Shown here: positions 37,601-45,366 of the stretch, one piece after another
Position numbering within the stretch: the stretch's first letter is position 1
How the letters are laid out: each line of letters starts with the position of its first letter
Source: an uncultured Verrucomicrobia subdivision 3 bacterium
GTDB lineage: Bacteria > Verrucomicrobiota > Verrucomicrobiia > Limisphaerales > DASXHY01
Direction of reading: 5' to 3'
Assembly (NCBI GenBank): GCA_937890005.1
Contig: CALBZA010000020.1
Location: 13,164-77,163, forward strand
Length of the DNA: 64,000 nucleotides
Translations under genes and position numbers: made by a program
The notes under the pieces: model-generated
What the model was told of the DNA's origin: nothing
What the model saw: only the letters and a program-made list of their open reading frames with translations
Databases searched by the model: none

Positions 37601-39040
37601 GGGACCGTTGATTCGATTGAAATTGATCTCGGCCGGAGTGAGCACACGGTTGTAAATCCGGACTTCATCGAAATCGGCATTCGCTGTCGCATCCGCGGCG
37701 TATTGAGACCGCCCCAGCCACAACACCGAATCATCCACGTCCTGAGCAGTCGTTGAACCGGTGTCCACGCCGCCAATGAACACGCCGTCGCGATACCATT
37801 CCAGCCGACCTCCTCCATCCGCGCCATTCGTCGCTCCCCACGTGACGACATAATGATATGGCTGGCCGGGAGTTGTCGTCAGACCGGTATCAACGGTGAA
37901 CTGTGCCGGTGAATCGAATTCAAGCCGCTGCTGATTCAGCGATGTCCCGCGTGCGAGCGACAGAAAGAACGTTCCCGCCGTGGCATCGTTTCCCGCACCG
38001 AAATCAAACAACCTCGACCAGTTCTGTGCGGACTGTGGCGTGGCCCAAATTTCGATGGTCACATTGCTGATTCCATCGAGCAGTCCAGCCGGCATTTCGA
38101 TGTAGTCCGCCGCGGCCCGCGATCCACCAGTCAATTGGACCTGGCTATTTGCGAGCACATGATCCGCTTCCTCCTGAACAATGATGCTGCCATTCCGACC
38201 TCCGACAGAATCCAGAAGCACGAGACCCTCGCTTTCTGAAAAGCTCCAGCGATTCACCAATCCCTCCACATTATCCGGCCCGGTGTTATCCGGTCCCTTC
38301 AACACATTCGCGAGAATCGCAACTTCATCGAGTGGCCTGTCGTAAATCCGAACCGCATAAAACGTGGCGTTGGCAATTTCATCGGCCGTGGCCGCGGAAC
38401 GTCCCAAAGTGATGATCGTCTGCGGTAGATTCGCGAGCGTCGAAATGTTTGTCCCTCCGGTATCGACTGCCGCCACCAGTGCACCGTTCCGATACCAGGA
38501 CGCCCGACCTCCACCGTCTGTGCCACCAGTCGCGGACCACACGATCGTGTAGAGATACATTCGATCAAGCGCCGTCGGGAGAGCTGAATCCACGGGATCA
38601 AACGGACGCACGCCGAAGCGCTGCTGATTGCCATCCGTGCCGACTGAAAACGACAGGCGCAGATTGTTCACGGTGGGATTGTCTCCCGGTGAGATGTCCA
38701 GCACACGTCCCCAGTTCGGAAACGAATGCGGCGCAGCCCAGATCTCGATGGTGACATTGGTCAGACCATCGAACACGTCGGCCGGCAGGCGAATGTAATC
38801 AGCCAAATTGCGATTTCCCCCGTCGAGTCTCACCCCACCGTCGATCCTTTGATGCGAAATGAATCCGCCCTGCAAGACGATTTCTGCGTCAGCGTTTCCA
38901 ACAGAATCCTCAAGCACCGTCCCGGAGGTTTCATTGAAATGCCATTCGTGAATCAATGCGGAATGGGCCGGTGACAAACCGCAAAGAAACAGATGCGCAG
39001 CCAATACGACTGGAGAATTCCGAACGATTGAAAGATGCAT
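34700..39040 (-). CDS. Secreted LamG / sugar-dehydrogenase / cytochrome-c-like multidomain protein
   Basis: About 1446 residues from ATG at 39040 (TTG 21 nt upstream rejected), with a signal peptide (MHLSIVRNSPVVLAAHLFLCGLSPAHS). Domains in order: two LamG/concanavalin-like modules (about 25-230 and 255-475, each with YNRVLTPAEI-like ends); a cadherin/tandem-type beta domain (about 485-580); a glucose/sorbosone-dehydrogenase beta-propeller (about 600-990, HNGGDLHFGPDGYLYVGMGDEG, GFRHPWRFSFD, PDVGQDRYEEIN); then a region with two haem motifs, CLQCH and CVQCH; and a C-terminal module (SSDLLNWSAW...FFRARV). It would bind glycans outside the cell and oxidise a sugar, passing electrons to its own haem. 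The substrate is unknown. Confidence 0.85.
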   Translation of the reverse strand: MHLSIVRNSPVVLAAHLFLCGLSPAHSALIHEWHFNETSGTVLEDSVGNADAEIVLQGGFISHQRIDGGVRLDGGNRNLADYIRLPADVFDGLTNVTIEIWAAPHSFPNWGRVLDISPGDNPTVNNLRLSFSVGTDGNQQRFGVRPFDPVDSALPTALDRMYLYTIVWSATGGTDGGGRASWYRNGALVAAVDTGGTNISTLANLPQTIITLGRSAATADEIANATFYAVRIYDRPLDEVAILANVLKGPDNTGPDNVEGLVNRWSFSESEGLVLLDSVGGRNGSIIVQEEADHVLANSQVQLTGGSRAAADYIEMPAGLLDGISNVTIEIWATPQSAQNWSRLFDFGAGNDATAGTFFLSLARGTSLNQQRLEFDSPAQFTVDTGLTTTPGQPYHYVVTWGATNGADGGGRLEWYRDGVFIGGVDTGSTTAQDVDDSVLWLGRSQYAADATANADFDEVRIYNRVLTPAEINFNRINGPDNFNIPPPTAVPDSMTLNPGAMALIPVLNNDLGTGLQASTVQIVSPRAFGSATVKSDGKVLYTHDGSPGNSDAFTYTVQNSIGKTSNVATVTLTIDPSLRLPNTTMTIPDTPPPVGFQIVDAFPGLPFEDAVAIRTPIGMPNHLFVCERRGIISYIPDVTSQNPVRKVMLNIANQVRFDNTVEGEMGLIGMEFHPGFITNGHFYVYYVTPAGGSQFSNRLARFTADPGTLTVDTNTQQVLFSVWDQQFNHNGGDLHFGPDGYLYVGMGDEGEQYNRMQNAQRIDRDFYSGLLRIDVDKRPGNLEPTPHYGIPTDNNGKAFYSIPADNPFLGVTNVAGRSVNTNALRGEFYAIGFRHPWRFSFDANGELWVPDVGQDRYEEINIVTAGGNYGWAFYEGIQHSTAVLYPNQITVTTNLPPPDFTSIHPIYEYVHTGVAGGNPQFKGNSVTGGYVYRGSRIPELHGAYVFADFVSGHIWALWRTNSTVAVERIAGESGIAAFGIDPSNGDLLLANYFQNRLRRIVRTDAVVSTYPSRLSDAGIFADLDTLTPNPGIVSYEPIVAFWSDHAVKQRWFSIPDLTNRIAFAREENWSFPSGMKWIKHFDLELERGNPETKRRLETRVLVRNDSGTYGVSYMWNEAGTEAFLVGDAGTNFTLTVQDGTNAIQQMWEIPSRSACLQCHTPFAGHALSFNTRELNQTASMNGMVSNQIALLEAAGYFAAPVPDIHTLPAFAAADDSNHSLEYRVRSYLSVNCVQCHQAGGTGPTWDARAYLTLKETGLLDAVPGNNGGDPQNRLVVPGDVEHSLLLKRIAGDGFQRMPPLATHQLDQKAIDLVAAWISTELTNRLTFEQWQIANFGSTNNPSAAPNSDPDGDGAINQLEFLTGGDPLGSGDAWSVAISTGLGAVSVSYLQVPNLGVIIESSSDLLNWSAWNVPGNQPIFGLIPATRIIHGPVENQQFFRARVIEP

Positions 39041-39231
39041 GACAGAATAAAGGTTTGGCAAAACGACAAGCCGTTCGGAGTGGTGCCTGCCGTTCTACCG
39101 CGATCCCGTGAGTCGCGCAAACTCCTTATTGGGAAAAATCAAAAGCCCCCCACCTCCAGCGGGCGAATCGGATCGTTTCTTTCGATGACGTTGAGCAGAC
39201 CGCTTCACGAACAGTCGTGCAACGCCTCGAT

Positions 39232-39975
39232 TCAGTTCTGGTTTCCACTGCGGTGCTGTTGCAACAACCGGTCGAGTGAATAGTCTGCCTCGATTGAGAA
39301 CAGGCGGTCAGAGATTTCATTCAACGCGCGACGCGTCGTCTCGAAGCGGTCCGAAAGCGTCGCATAAATGCTGGCCAGATCGTAGCGTTGAGCGAGTCGA
39401 TGATCGCTCGCAGCGCGATAGTGGGCGCGGCCGAGCCCTTCGTAGTATTTCACATCGGGAAATCCGCGCGCTTCGGCACGGAACCGGATGCGTTCCGGAA
39501 AGACGCCGGACAGGAACAGCGAGTAGTTTCCGATGTGCGCACGCAGATAAAACGCCGTCCGGTCATCCGCCGTCTGCAACGCGCTCAACATCTCGAAGAA
39601 ATAATCGAGCGGATTGGTCTGGCCCGGCAGAACACATCGCGCCCGTTCCGCACGCGCAAATTCCGTCAACAACTCCGCCACGTAATCGGCAACATTCCGG
39701 TTGTCGATCCCGGATCGGCGAAACACATGCCGGACCAGAATGTAGAAGTAAAAACGGCTGGTGACCTTCAGGCATCCTCCGCGTTCGAGCAGAGCATGGA
39801 ACAAATGATCGTCATCCAGGATGGAGTCTCGCGTCTCTTCGTCGGCGAGAAGATTGATGAGGCATTCCGTGTTTCCGGGTTTTTTGTCCAGAACCGAGAG
39901 GATGAATTCGATATCCTCTGCAGCGAACTGGACCCGACAGTTCGGTTGAATCATTTTCATCGTCGAGAACGTCAT
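39232..39975 (-). CDS. Hypothetical protein, mostly helical
   Basis: About 247 residues from ATG at 39975 (two further ATGs follow within 21 nt). No signal peptide, membrane segment or known motif is recognised. The sequence is charged and helical, with SRFYFYILVRHVFRRSGIDNRNVADYVAELL and FYLRAHIGNYSLFLSGVFPERI as its most distinctive parts, and Tyr/Arg-rich ends. Codon use looks like that of its neighbours. It lies between the large secreted protein and a response regulator, about 270 nt from the latter. Likely real and possibly lineage-specific, function unknown. Confidence 0.65.
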   Translation of the reverse strand: MTFSTMKMIQPNCRVQFAAEDIEFILSVLDKKPGNTECLINLLADEETRDSILDDDHLFHALLERGGCLKVTSRFYFYILVRHVFRRSGIDNRNVADYVAELLTEFARAERARCVLPGQTNPLDYFFEMLSALQTADDRTAFYLRAHIGNYSLFLSGVFPERIRFRAEARGFPDVKYYEGLGRAHYRAASDHRLAQRYDLASIYATLSDRFETTRRALNEISDRLFSIEADYSLDRLLQQHRSGNQN

Positions 39976-40249
39976 TGACGACTGCTGATTCCCCCGGGCG
40001 ATTTCTGCCCGGTCGGTCAACGTCTCACCTTAAAAGCATAATGGATTCCATTCAAATGCGTTGAATTGCCCAGACGCAATAATGCGTGGCGGAACAAGGT
40101 TTTGAGAAGCGAGCGGCCTCGTTGCGCCGCCTTGACGAACAAAGCTGAACAGGTGCTGTGAAGAATTCTGTGCAGTGTGCAAAAACTTCCAGCGGGCCTG
40201 CGCTACCGGCCCTTCAAATTTCAGAAACACTCGAACTTCGAACACCGGA

Positions 40250-40933
40250 TCAGGCGTAGGCGTAAGCTTTGTTCAACGACCAGCGGATTGCTGATTGGAG
40301 AAGTTCGGATCCATCCTTGAGATCGAGCTTCTCCTTGATGCGGGCGCGATAGGTTTCCACCGTGCTCACATCGATGTGAAGCGACTCGGCCACCTGATGC
40401 GTGCTGCGTCCGAGCCCGATCATTTCGAAAACCTGCAATTCCCGTTCGGAAAGTATTTCGGCCACCGATGTGGCGCCGGATGAAGGTGAAGCAATGCGTG
40501 ACGCGATCTGCGCCGCCGCTTTTTCGCTCCAGTAAATTTCGCCATCCAGAACCTTGCGGACCGCCTCCATGATTTTACGCGGCGGCTCCTGCTTTGAAAC
40601 GTAACCGCGTGCACCGGCACGAACGGCGCGCTCGGCAGTGATGCTTTCGTCCTGCATCGAGAGAACCAGGCTGAGGACCTTGGGGTGGCGATTACGCAAG
40701 TCACGGATCAGATCCAGACCGTCGGAGGTGCGCAATCGCAGGTCCACAATCGCCAGGTCCGGCTTCGCGTCGGCGATGCCTTTCAATGCAGCGTCCCGAT
40801 CATCCGCCTCCCCGCAAACCTCCATTCCGTGTTCATGCCGAAACGCATCGCGTAACGCATGACGAACCAGAGGGTGATCATCGACCAGGAAAACACGAAT
40901 ACTTCTAGCAGAAGCGCCAGTTGTTTTTTTCAT
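40250..40933 (-). CDS. NarL/LuxR-family response regulator
   Basis: About 227 residues from ATG at 40933, preceded by AGGAG. The receiver domain (IRVFLVDDHPLVRHALRDAF) has the phosphorylatable Asp in LAIVDLRLRTSDGLDL and the Lys in GYVSKQEPPRKI. The C-terminal LuxR helix-turn-helix is LSERELQVFEMIGLGRSTHQVAESLHIDVSTVETYRARIKEKL. It binds DNA upon phosphorylation. No histidine kinase is adjacent, so it is an orphan; the kinases at 47108 and 48820 are possible partners only by proximity. Confidence 0.92.
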   Translation of the reverse strand: MKKTTGASARSIRVFLVDDHPLVRHALRDAFRHEHGMEVCGEADDRDAALKGIADAKPDLAIVDLRLRTSDGLDLIRDLRNRHPKVLSLVLSMQDESITAERAVRAGARGYVSKQEPPRKIMEAVRKVLDGEIYWSEKAAAQIASRIASPSSGATSVAEILSERELQVFEMIGLGRSTHQVAESLHIDVSTVETYRARIKEKLDLKDGSELLQSAIRWSLNKAYAYA

Positions 40934-41059
40934 AGCTCCTAGGTGTTGGGATTGGGGTCGATTAGAGTAGCTTGGCGGCGGAAAAGCAAGGCTTTCCTCC
41001 ATCCGGAATTTCGCCCAGGGAGAAACCCGCAGGACCGCGTTGCTTCGAGCCTTGGACCG

Positions 41060-41076
41060 CGACTCTGTGAGTCGCA
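41060..41076. repeat. Small palindrome GCGACTC-TGT-GAGTCGC
   Basis: Perfect 7-bp inverted repeat in the 285-nt gap between the regulator and gltX; similar words occur at 39100-39116 and in the leuS element at 15232. The rest of the gap shows no gene. Confidence 0.45.
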
Positions 41077-41218
41077 GCAGCGCCTCCCCGCCCCAGAAAG
41101 CGAGCATTACTGCGGATCCGCAGCAGACGCGCACTCCCTTCGAGCGAACGACGCAGGAGGAGCTTTCCAAACTGCGGGCTGCTCATCAGCGGCGGACTGG
41201 GAAGTTTCTCTCTTCCGG

Positions 41219-42562
41219 TCAGAATGTCGTTAAAGCGCGATCGATTCGCTGCAAGACCTTTTCTCTGCCAAGCACTTCGAGAAGATGGTAAAGGCTCGGA
41301 CCGGCGGCATTTCCGGTGCAGGCCAGACGCGTGGGATGCACCAGCACACCCGCCTTGACGCCCAGCTCTCCGGCAACACGCTTCAATGTCGCTTCAAGTC
41401 CCGCAGCCACGAACGGCTCGGTGGAAGCGATCGCATCCCTGAGCTTCTGCAAGCGAGGCTTGTTTTCCGGAGTGAAATCTTTCTTCACACCGTCCGGATT
41501 GTATTCGAAAGAATCCGTGAAATAGAACCCCGCATAGGCCGGAAGCTCCGTGAACAGCCTGATCTTTCCCTTGCAGGTGTCCAAGGCCGCCTTCACGTAC
41601 TCGATCGGAAAACGATTGGTGTCAAAACCGCCCTTTCCGAGCGCATGGACGCAGAGTTCGTAAAAACGATCGCTTCCAAGTTCGCGTGCGTACTCGCCCT
41701 GAAGCCAGAGCAGCTTGTCGTGATCGAACCGCGCGTTCGCCCGAAGAATCTGCGGCAGGTCGAACCGCTCAACCACCTCCGACAACGGGAGCTTTTCGCG
41801 ATTGTCCTTTGGCGACCAGCTCAGCAGGCAAAGATAATTCAGCACCGCTTCCGGCAGGTAACCGCCCTCCATGTAAACGTTCATCAGCGCGCCCTGATCG
41901 CGCTTGCTCATCTTGCTGCCGTCCTTGTTCAAAATCAGCGGAATGTGCGCGTACTTCGGCGGCTCGACTCCAAAAGCTTTGAACAGTGCGATGTGCTTTG
42001 CCGTGTTGCTCAGATGATCTTCCCCGCGGATCACATGGGTGATGTTCATCTCCAGATCATCGATCACGTTCACCAGATGAAATACCGGCTCGCCATCGGA
42101 ACGAACGATCACGAAATCGGGATCCATTTCCTCGCGATCCGTAAGTTTCCGTTCCACATCGCCGACCACGAGGTCGTGGATCACGATCGGTTCGCGGGTC
42201 ATCTTGAACTTGATCGCACCCTCATCCTCATACGCCAGTCCGCGCGACAACAACGCTTCGACACGTGCACGGTAATTGGCCTTTCGCTGACTTTGAAAAT
42301 ACGGGCCTAAGTTCCCTTTGCTCGGACCGGTGGCGTCGCTGGTCAGCGGACCTTCATCCCAGTTCAATCCGAGCCAGCGCAGTCCGTCGAGGATCACATC
42401 CACCGCCGCCTGCGTGTTGCGCGCCGTGTCGGTATCCTCAATGCGCAGCACGAATGTCCCGCCGGTGTGCCGGGCATAAAGCCAGTTGAACAGCGCCGTG
42501 CGGGCGCCGCCGATGTGCAGGAAACCGGTGGGACTCGGAGCAAAACGTACGCGTGGTTTCAT
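41219..42562 (-). CDS. gltX: Glutamyl-tRNA synthetase
   Basis: Class I synthetase of 447 residues starting at ATG 42562 (MKPRVRFAPSPTGFLHIGGARTALFN), which places the HIGH-like HIGG at residue 16; the long upstream open frame is not coding. KMSKR is present in GSKMSKRDQGALM. The RGEDHLSNT and HLVNVIDDLEMNITHVIRG blocks are intact. It may be discriminating or non-discriminating; this cannot be told here. No repeat insertion is seen, unlike leuS and valS. Confidence 0.96.
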   Translation of the reverse strand: MKPRVRFAPSPTGFLHIGGARTALFNWLYARHTGGTFVLRIEDTDTARNTQAAVDVILDGLRWLGLNWDEGPLTSDATGPSKGNLGPYFQSQRKANYRARVEALLSRGLAYEDEGAIKFKMTREPIVIHDLVVGDVERKLTDREEMDPDFVIVRSDGEPVFHLVNVIDDLEMNITHVIRGEDHLSNTAKHIALFKAFGVEPPKYAHIPLILNKDGSKMSKRDQGALMNVYMEGGYLPEAVLNYLCLLSWSPKDNREKLPLSEVVERFDLPQILRANARFDHDKLLWLQGEYARELGSDRFYELCVHALGKGGFDTNRFPIEYVKAALDTCKGKIRLFTELPAYAGFYFTDSFEYNPDGVKKDFTPENKPRLQKLRDAIASTEPFVAAGLEATLKRVAGELGVKAGVLVHPTRLACTGNAAGPSLYHLLEVLGREKVLQRIDRALTTF

Positions 42563-42671
42563 CAATGATTCAGTCGGATTTACGAAACAAACTTCGAGCG
42601 AACGATAGCTCCGCCTCCTCCCAAGGCGCAAGCCGGCAAAGATTCCAATTGGGCTCAACCGGGCGTTCCGT

Positions 42672-44180
42672 TCAAACGATCCTGTTTTCTCGAATGGCCT
42701 GTTGCAGCCAGTGAAAGCTCGTCTTGGGAGTGCGCTTTTGGGTTTTGAAATCGACGTGTGTGATTCCGAACCGACGGGTGTAGCCCCACGACCATTCGAA
42801 ATTGTCCAACAGGCTCCAGTGGAAATAGCCCTTGAGCGGATAACCTTCTGCAATCGCCCGATGCGCATTGGCCAGATACGAACGCAGGTAAAGCACTCTC
42901 GCGAGGTCGAACACTTCTCCGTTTGACGTCATCACGTCGTCGCTTGCGCATCCGTTCTCTGTGATCACGATCGGCAAATCCCGTTTCGCCAGCGCGTCGC
43001 TGATCATTCGCACTCCCCAGTAGAGTGATTCGGGAACGAAGTTCAGCCACGGCATGTAACCTTGTGGATATTGTTTCGGCAACGGGAGAATCTCATATCC
43101 GCGTTTGTTGTCCGCCGCGCGAACGTAAGAGCCGGTGTAGATGTTGTAGCCGAGCAGATCGAGCGGCTGATGAATGATCTTCATGTCGCCGTCCTGAATC
43201 TCCGGCGCATTGCGTCCCAAAGCTTCGAGCGCCACCGGATCGTACCTTCCCATCAGCAACGGCACGAGCACGGTGCCATTGTGCTCTTCGGAAACGAAGG
43301 CGCGTTTCACGGCTTCAATGTTCTCCGCCGTTTCGATCACGGGAAGGTAGTTGTCCCAGTTCACCACGATCGCGACCTTCGCATTGCCCGACGCAGCGCG
43401 AATCGCCTGCGTGCCGAGCCCGTGCGCGAGCAACGCGTGATGCACCGTCTGGAGAACTTCCTTGCGCGACTTCACCACTGTGCCGGGCGCATGTTGCGGC
43501 ACCTTGTTCACGCCATATCCCATGTAGGTGAAGCAATAGATCTCATTGATCGTCATCCAGCTCGTGATGCGATCGCCGAGCCGCCTCGCCATTTCGCCGC
43601 AGTAATCGCCAAAGTCCTTTGCCATCTCGCGGCTGCGCCATGAACCGTAGCGATCCTCAAGCGCCTGCGGACTGTCCCAGTGAAACAATGTTGCGTGCGG
43701 TGTGATTCCATGCCGCTGCAACGCATCACAGAGTCTTCGGTAAAAATCGACTCCCTTCTCGTTCACCGTTCCGCGTCCGTCTGGAATCACACGCGGCCAG
43801 GAGATGCTGAATCGGTAATGCCGGATTCCAAGGTCGGCCATCAGCTTCACGTCTTCCTCGAACCGGTGATAATGATCGCACGCCACATCGCCCGTATGTC
43901 CCTCCTTCACACGACGACGCGTGTGACTGAACGTGTCCCAGACACCTGGCTTCCGCCCGTCCTCCGTCGCAGCACCCTCGATCTGATACGCCGCCGTCGC
44001 CGCGCCCCACCAGAAATCGTCTGGGAACTTTCGATCGTTCGTAACGGCAGAAGTGGATTCAGCTGCAAGAACCGGAACGGACGCACCGGACGCCGCGGCC
44101 AACGCCGCAAGGCTTGCAGTTTGTGAAAGGAATGTGCGGCGATTCGTTCCGGGTCGCGGGTTCGTGTTCTTGATGTTCAT
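42672..44180 (-). CDS. GH1 beta-glucosidase, probably Tat-exported
   Basis: From ATG at 44180 the 502-residue product starts with a twin-arginine-like leader (NRRTFLSQTASLAALAAASG). The (beta/alpha)8 GH1 fold is clear: FWWGAATAAYQIEGA, FSISWPRVIPDG, acid/base Glu in TINEIYC near residue 200, and nucleophile Glu in IVITENG. The acid/base motif reads NEI rather than the usual NEP, an uncommon change that leaves the catalytic Glu. The C-terminal GYFHWSLLDNFEWSWGYTRRFGI is typical. It would release glucose from beta-glucosides in the periplasm. Its neighbour gltX is unrelated. Confidence 0.93.
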   Translation of the reverse strand: MNIKNTNPRPGTNRRTFLSQTASLAALAAASGASVPVLAAESTSAVTNDRKFPDDFWWGAATAAYQIEGAATEDGRKPGVWDTFSHTRRRVKEGHTGDVACDHYHRFEEDVKLMADLGIRHYRFSISWPRVIPDGRGTVNEKGVDFYRRLCDALQRHGITPHATLFHWDSPQALEDRYGSWRSREMAKDFGDYCGEMARRLGDRITSWMTINEIYCFTYMGYGVNKVPQHAPGTVVKSRKEVLQTVHHALLAHGLGTQAIRAASGNAKVAIVVNWDNYLPVIETAENIEAVKRAFVSEEHNGTVLVPLLMGRYDPVALEALGRNAPEIQDGDMKIIHQPLDLLGYNIYTGSYVRAADNKRGYEILPLPKQYPQGYMPWLNFVPESLYWGVRMISDALAKRDLPIVITENGCASDDVMTSNGEVFDLARVLYLRSYLANAHRAIAEGYPLKGYFHWSLLDNFEWSWGYTRRFGITHVDFKTQKRTPKTSFHWLQQAIRENRIV

Positions 44181-44325
44181 GATGCAACGCCGTGGAATGT
44201 CACGGTGGCACCTGAGTAGAAGAACCATCCCCGATTGAAAAGCAGTCTCTTTACATGACAAGCCTCCGCGTGCCCGATTCGCCGCCAAGACGCAGAGCAG
44301 TCGGAGTTTTGTTTTCGGAATCGTT

Positions 44326-45288
44326 TCAATCCCTCGGATTGAAACGCGATTCGCGCGCAAGCTGCTCCCAGAGCTGGCGCTCTGACTCGGAGATCTGCGT
44401 TGGAACTTCGATTCGAGCCACCACGATGAGATCGCCGCCAGTTCCATTTCGCTGAGGCAATCCACGACCGCGCACGCGCAGTTTCTGACCGTTTTGCGTT
44501 CCGGGCGGGATGCGGATGTTCACGCGACCGTCCAGGGTCGGAACGGAGAGATTCGTTCCAAGCACCGCTTCCCAGGGCGCAAGCGAGGCTTCGAAAATGA
44601 GGTTGTGATCTTCGACGTCAAAATCCGGATGCTTCGCCAGCCGGACGCGCAGATACAAATCCCCTGCTCCAGCCCCGCCCGCTCCGGCCTCGCCACGACC
44701 CGCAATGCGCAATCGCTGGCCTTCGGTCACACCGGGCGGAATTTTCACCTGATGCGTTTCCGTGCGGGAATTGTGCTGAACGGTGACCGAGCGGATCGAA
44801 CCGCGCATCGCCTCCTCAAGCGTGACCATGATGTCGCCCTCAATATCCCGCCCCCGTTCGGCGAAGCTTTCCTCTTCAAAAACTGCGCCTCCAAATCCCC
44901 GCCCTGCTCCACGTCCCCGTCCGCCAAACAGTTGTTCGAAGAAATCGCTGAATCCGGTTCCACTGAATTCATAATGGCTGCCGCCAGGACGTCCGCTCTG
45001 ATAGGTTCGTCCGCCTCCGAAGCCAGCCCAACCCGGTGGCGGCCGGAAATCCGCACCCGACTTCCAGTTCGCGCCCAGTTCGTCGTACTTCTTTCGCTTG
45101 GCTGGATCGCTCAGAACCTCATAGGCCTCGTTGATTTCCTTGAAACGTTCCTCGGCCTTCTTCTTGTCCTTGGCGACATCCGGATGATACTCGCGGGCCA
45201 GTTTGCGGAAGGCTTTTTTGATGTCGGCGTCAGAGGCGTTCCGCGAAACACCAAGGCTCTCGTAGTAATCTTTGTATTGCACGGCCAT
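44326..45288 (-). CDS. DnaJ-like chaperone of the CbpA type
   Basis: A 320-residue Hsp40. The J domain (KDYYESLGVSRNASDADIKKAFRKLAREYHPDVAKD) has the HPD motif; a Gly/Phe-rich linker (GFGGGRTYQSGRPGGS...) follows, then two C-terminal peptide-binding domains with no zinc finger, as in CbpA. It would stimulate DnaK. No dnaK or grpE is nearby. degP, another stress protein, lies directly upstream. A perfect 12-bp hairpin ends 4 nt before the ATG, leaving no free ribosome-binding sequence. Confidence 0.93.
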   Translation of the reverse strand: MAVQYKDYYESLGVSRNASDADIKKAFRKLAREYHPDVAKDKKKAEERFKEINEAYEVLSDPAKRKKYDELGANWKSGADFRPPPGWAGFGGGRTYQSGRPGGSHYEFSGTGFSDFFEQLFGGRGRGAGRGFGGAVFEEESFAERGRDIEGDIMVTLEEAMRGSIRSVTVQHNSRTETHQVKIPPGVTEGQRLRIAGRGEAGAGGAGAGDLYLRVRLAKHPDFDVEDHNLIFEASLAPWEAVLGTNLSVPTLDGRVNIRIPPGTQNGQKLRVRGRGLPQRNGTGGDLIVVARIEVPTQISESERQLWEQLARESRFNPRD

Positions 45289-45292
45289 ATCA

Positions 45293-45319
45293 GTGAGCGC
45301 CGGGAATCCCGGCGCTCAC
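45293..45319 (-). promoter_or_regulatory. Perfect 12-bp hairpin at the dnaJ start codon
   Basis: GTGAGCGCCGGG (45293-45304) and CCCGGCGCTCAC (45308-45319) are exactly complementary around AAT. On the minus strand it lies between the degP stop and the dnaJ ATG at 45288. It could end the degP mRNA or block ribosome access to dnaJ. No T-run follows. Confidence 0.65.
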
Positions 45320-45366
45320 AGAATCATGCTCGCACAGGAGGTTTTGTCAAAACAACGGACGCAGAA

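Noticed and set aside
40030..40245. Small frame of 71 codons on the minus strand before the response regulator
   Set aside because: No ribosome site, no family pattern and unbalanced composition; treated as intergenic.
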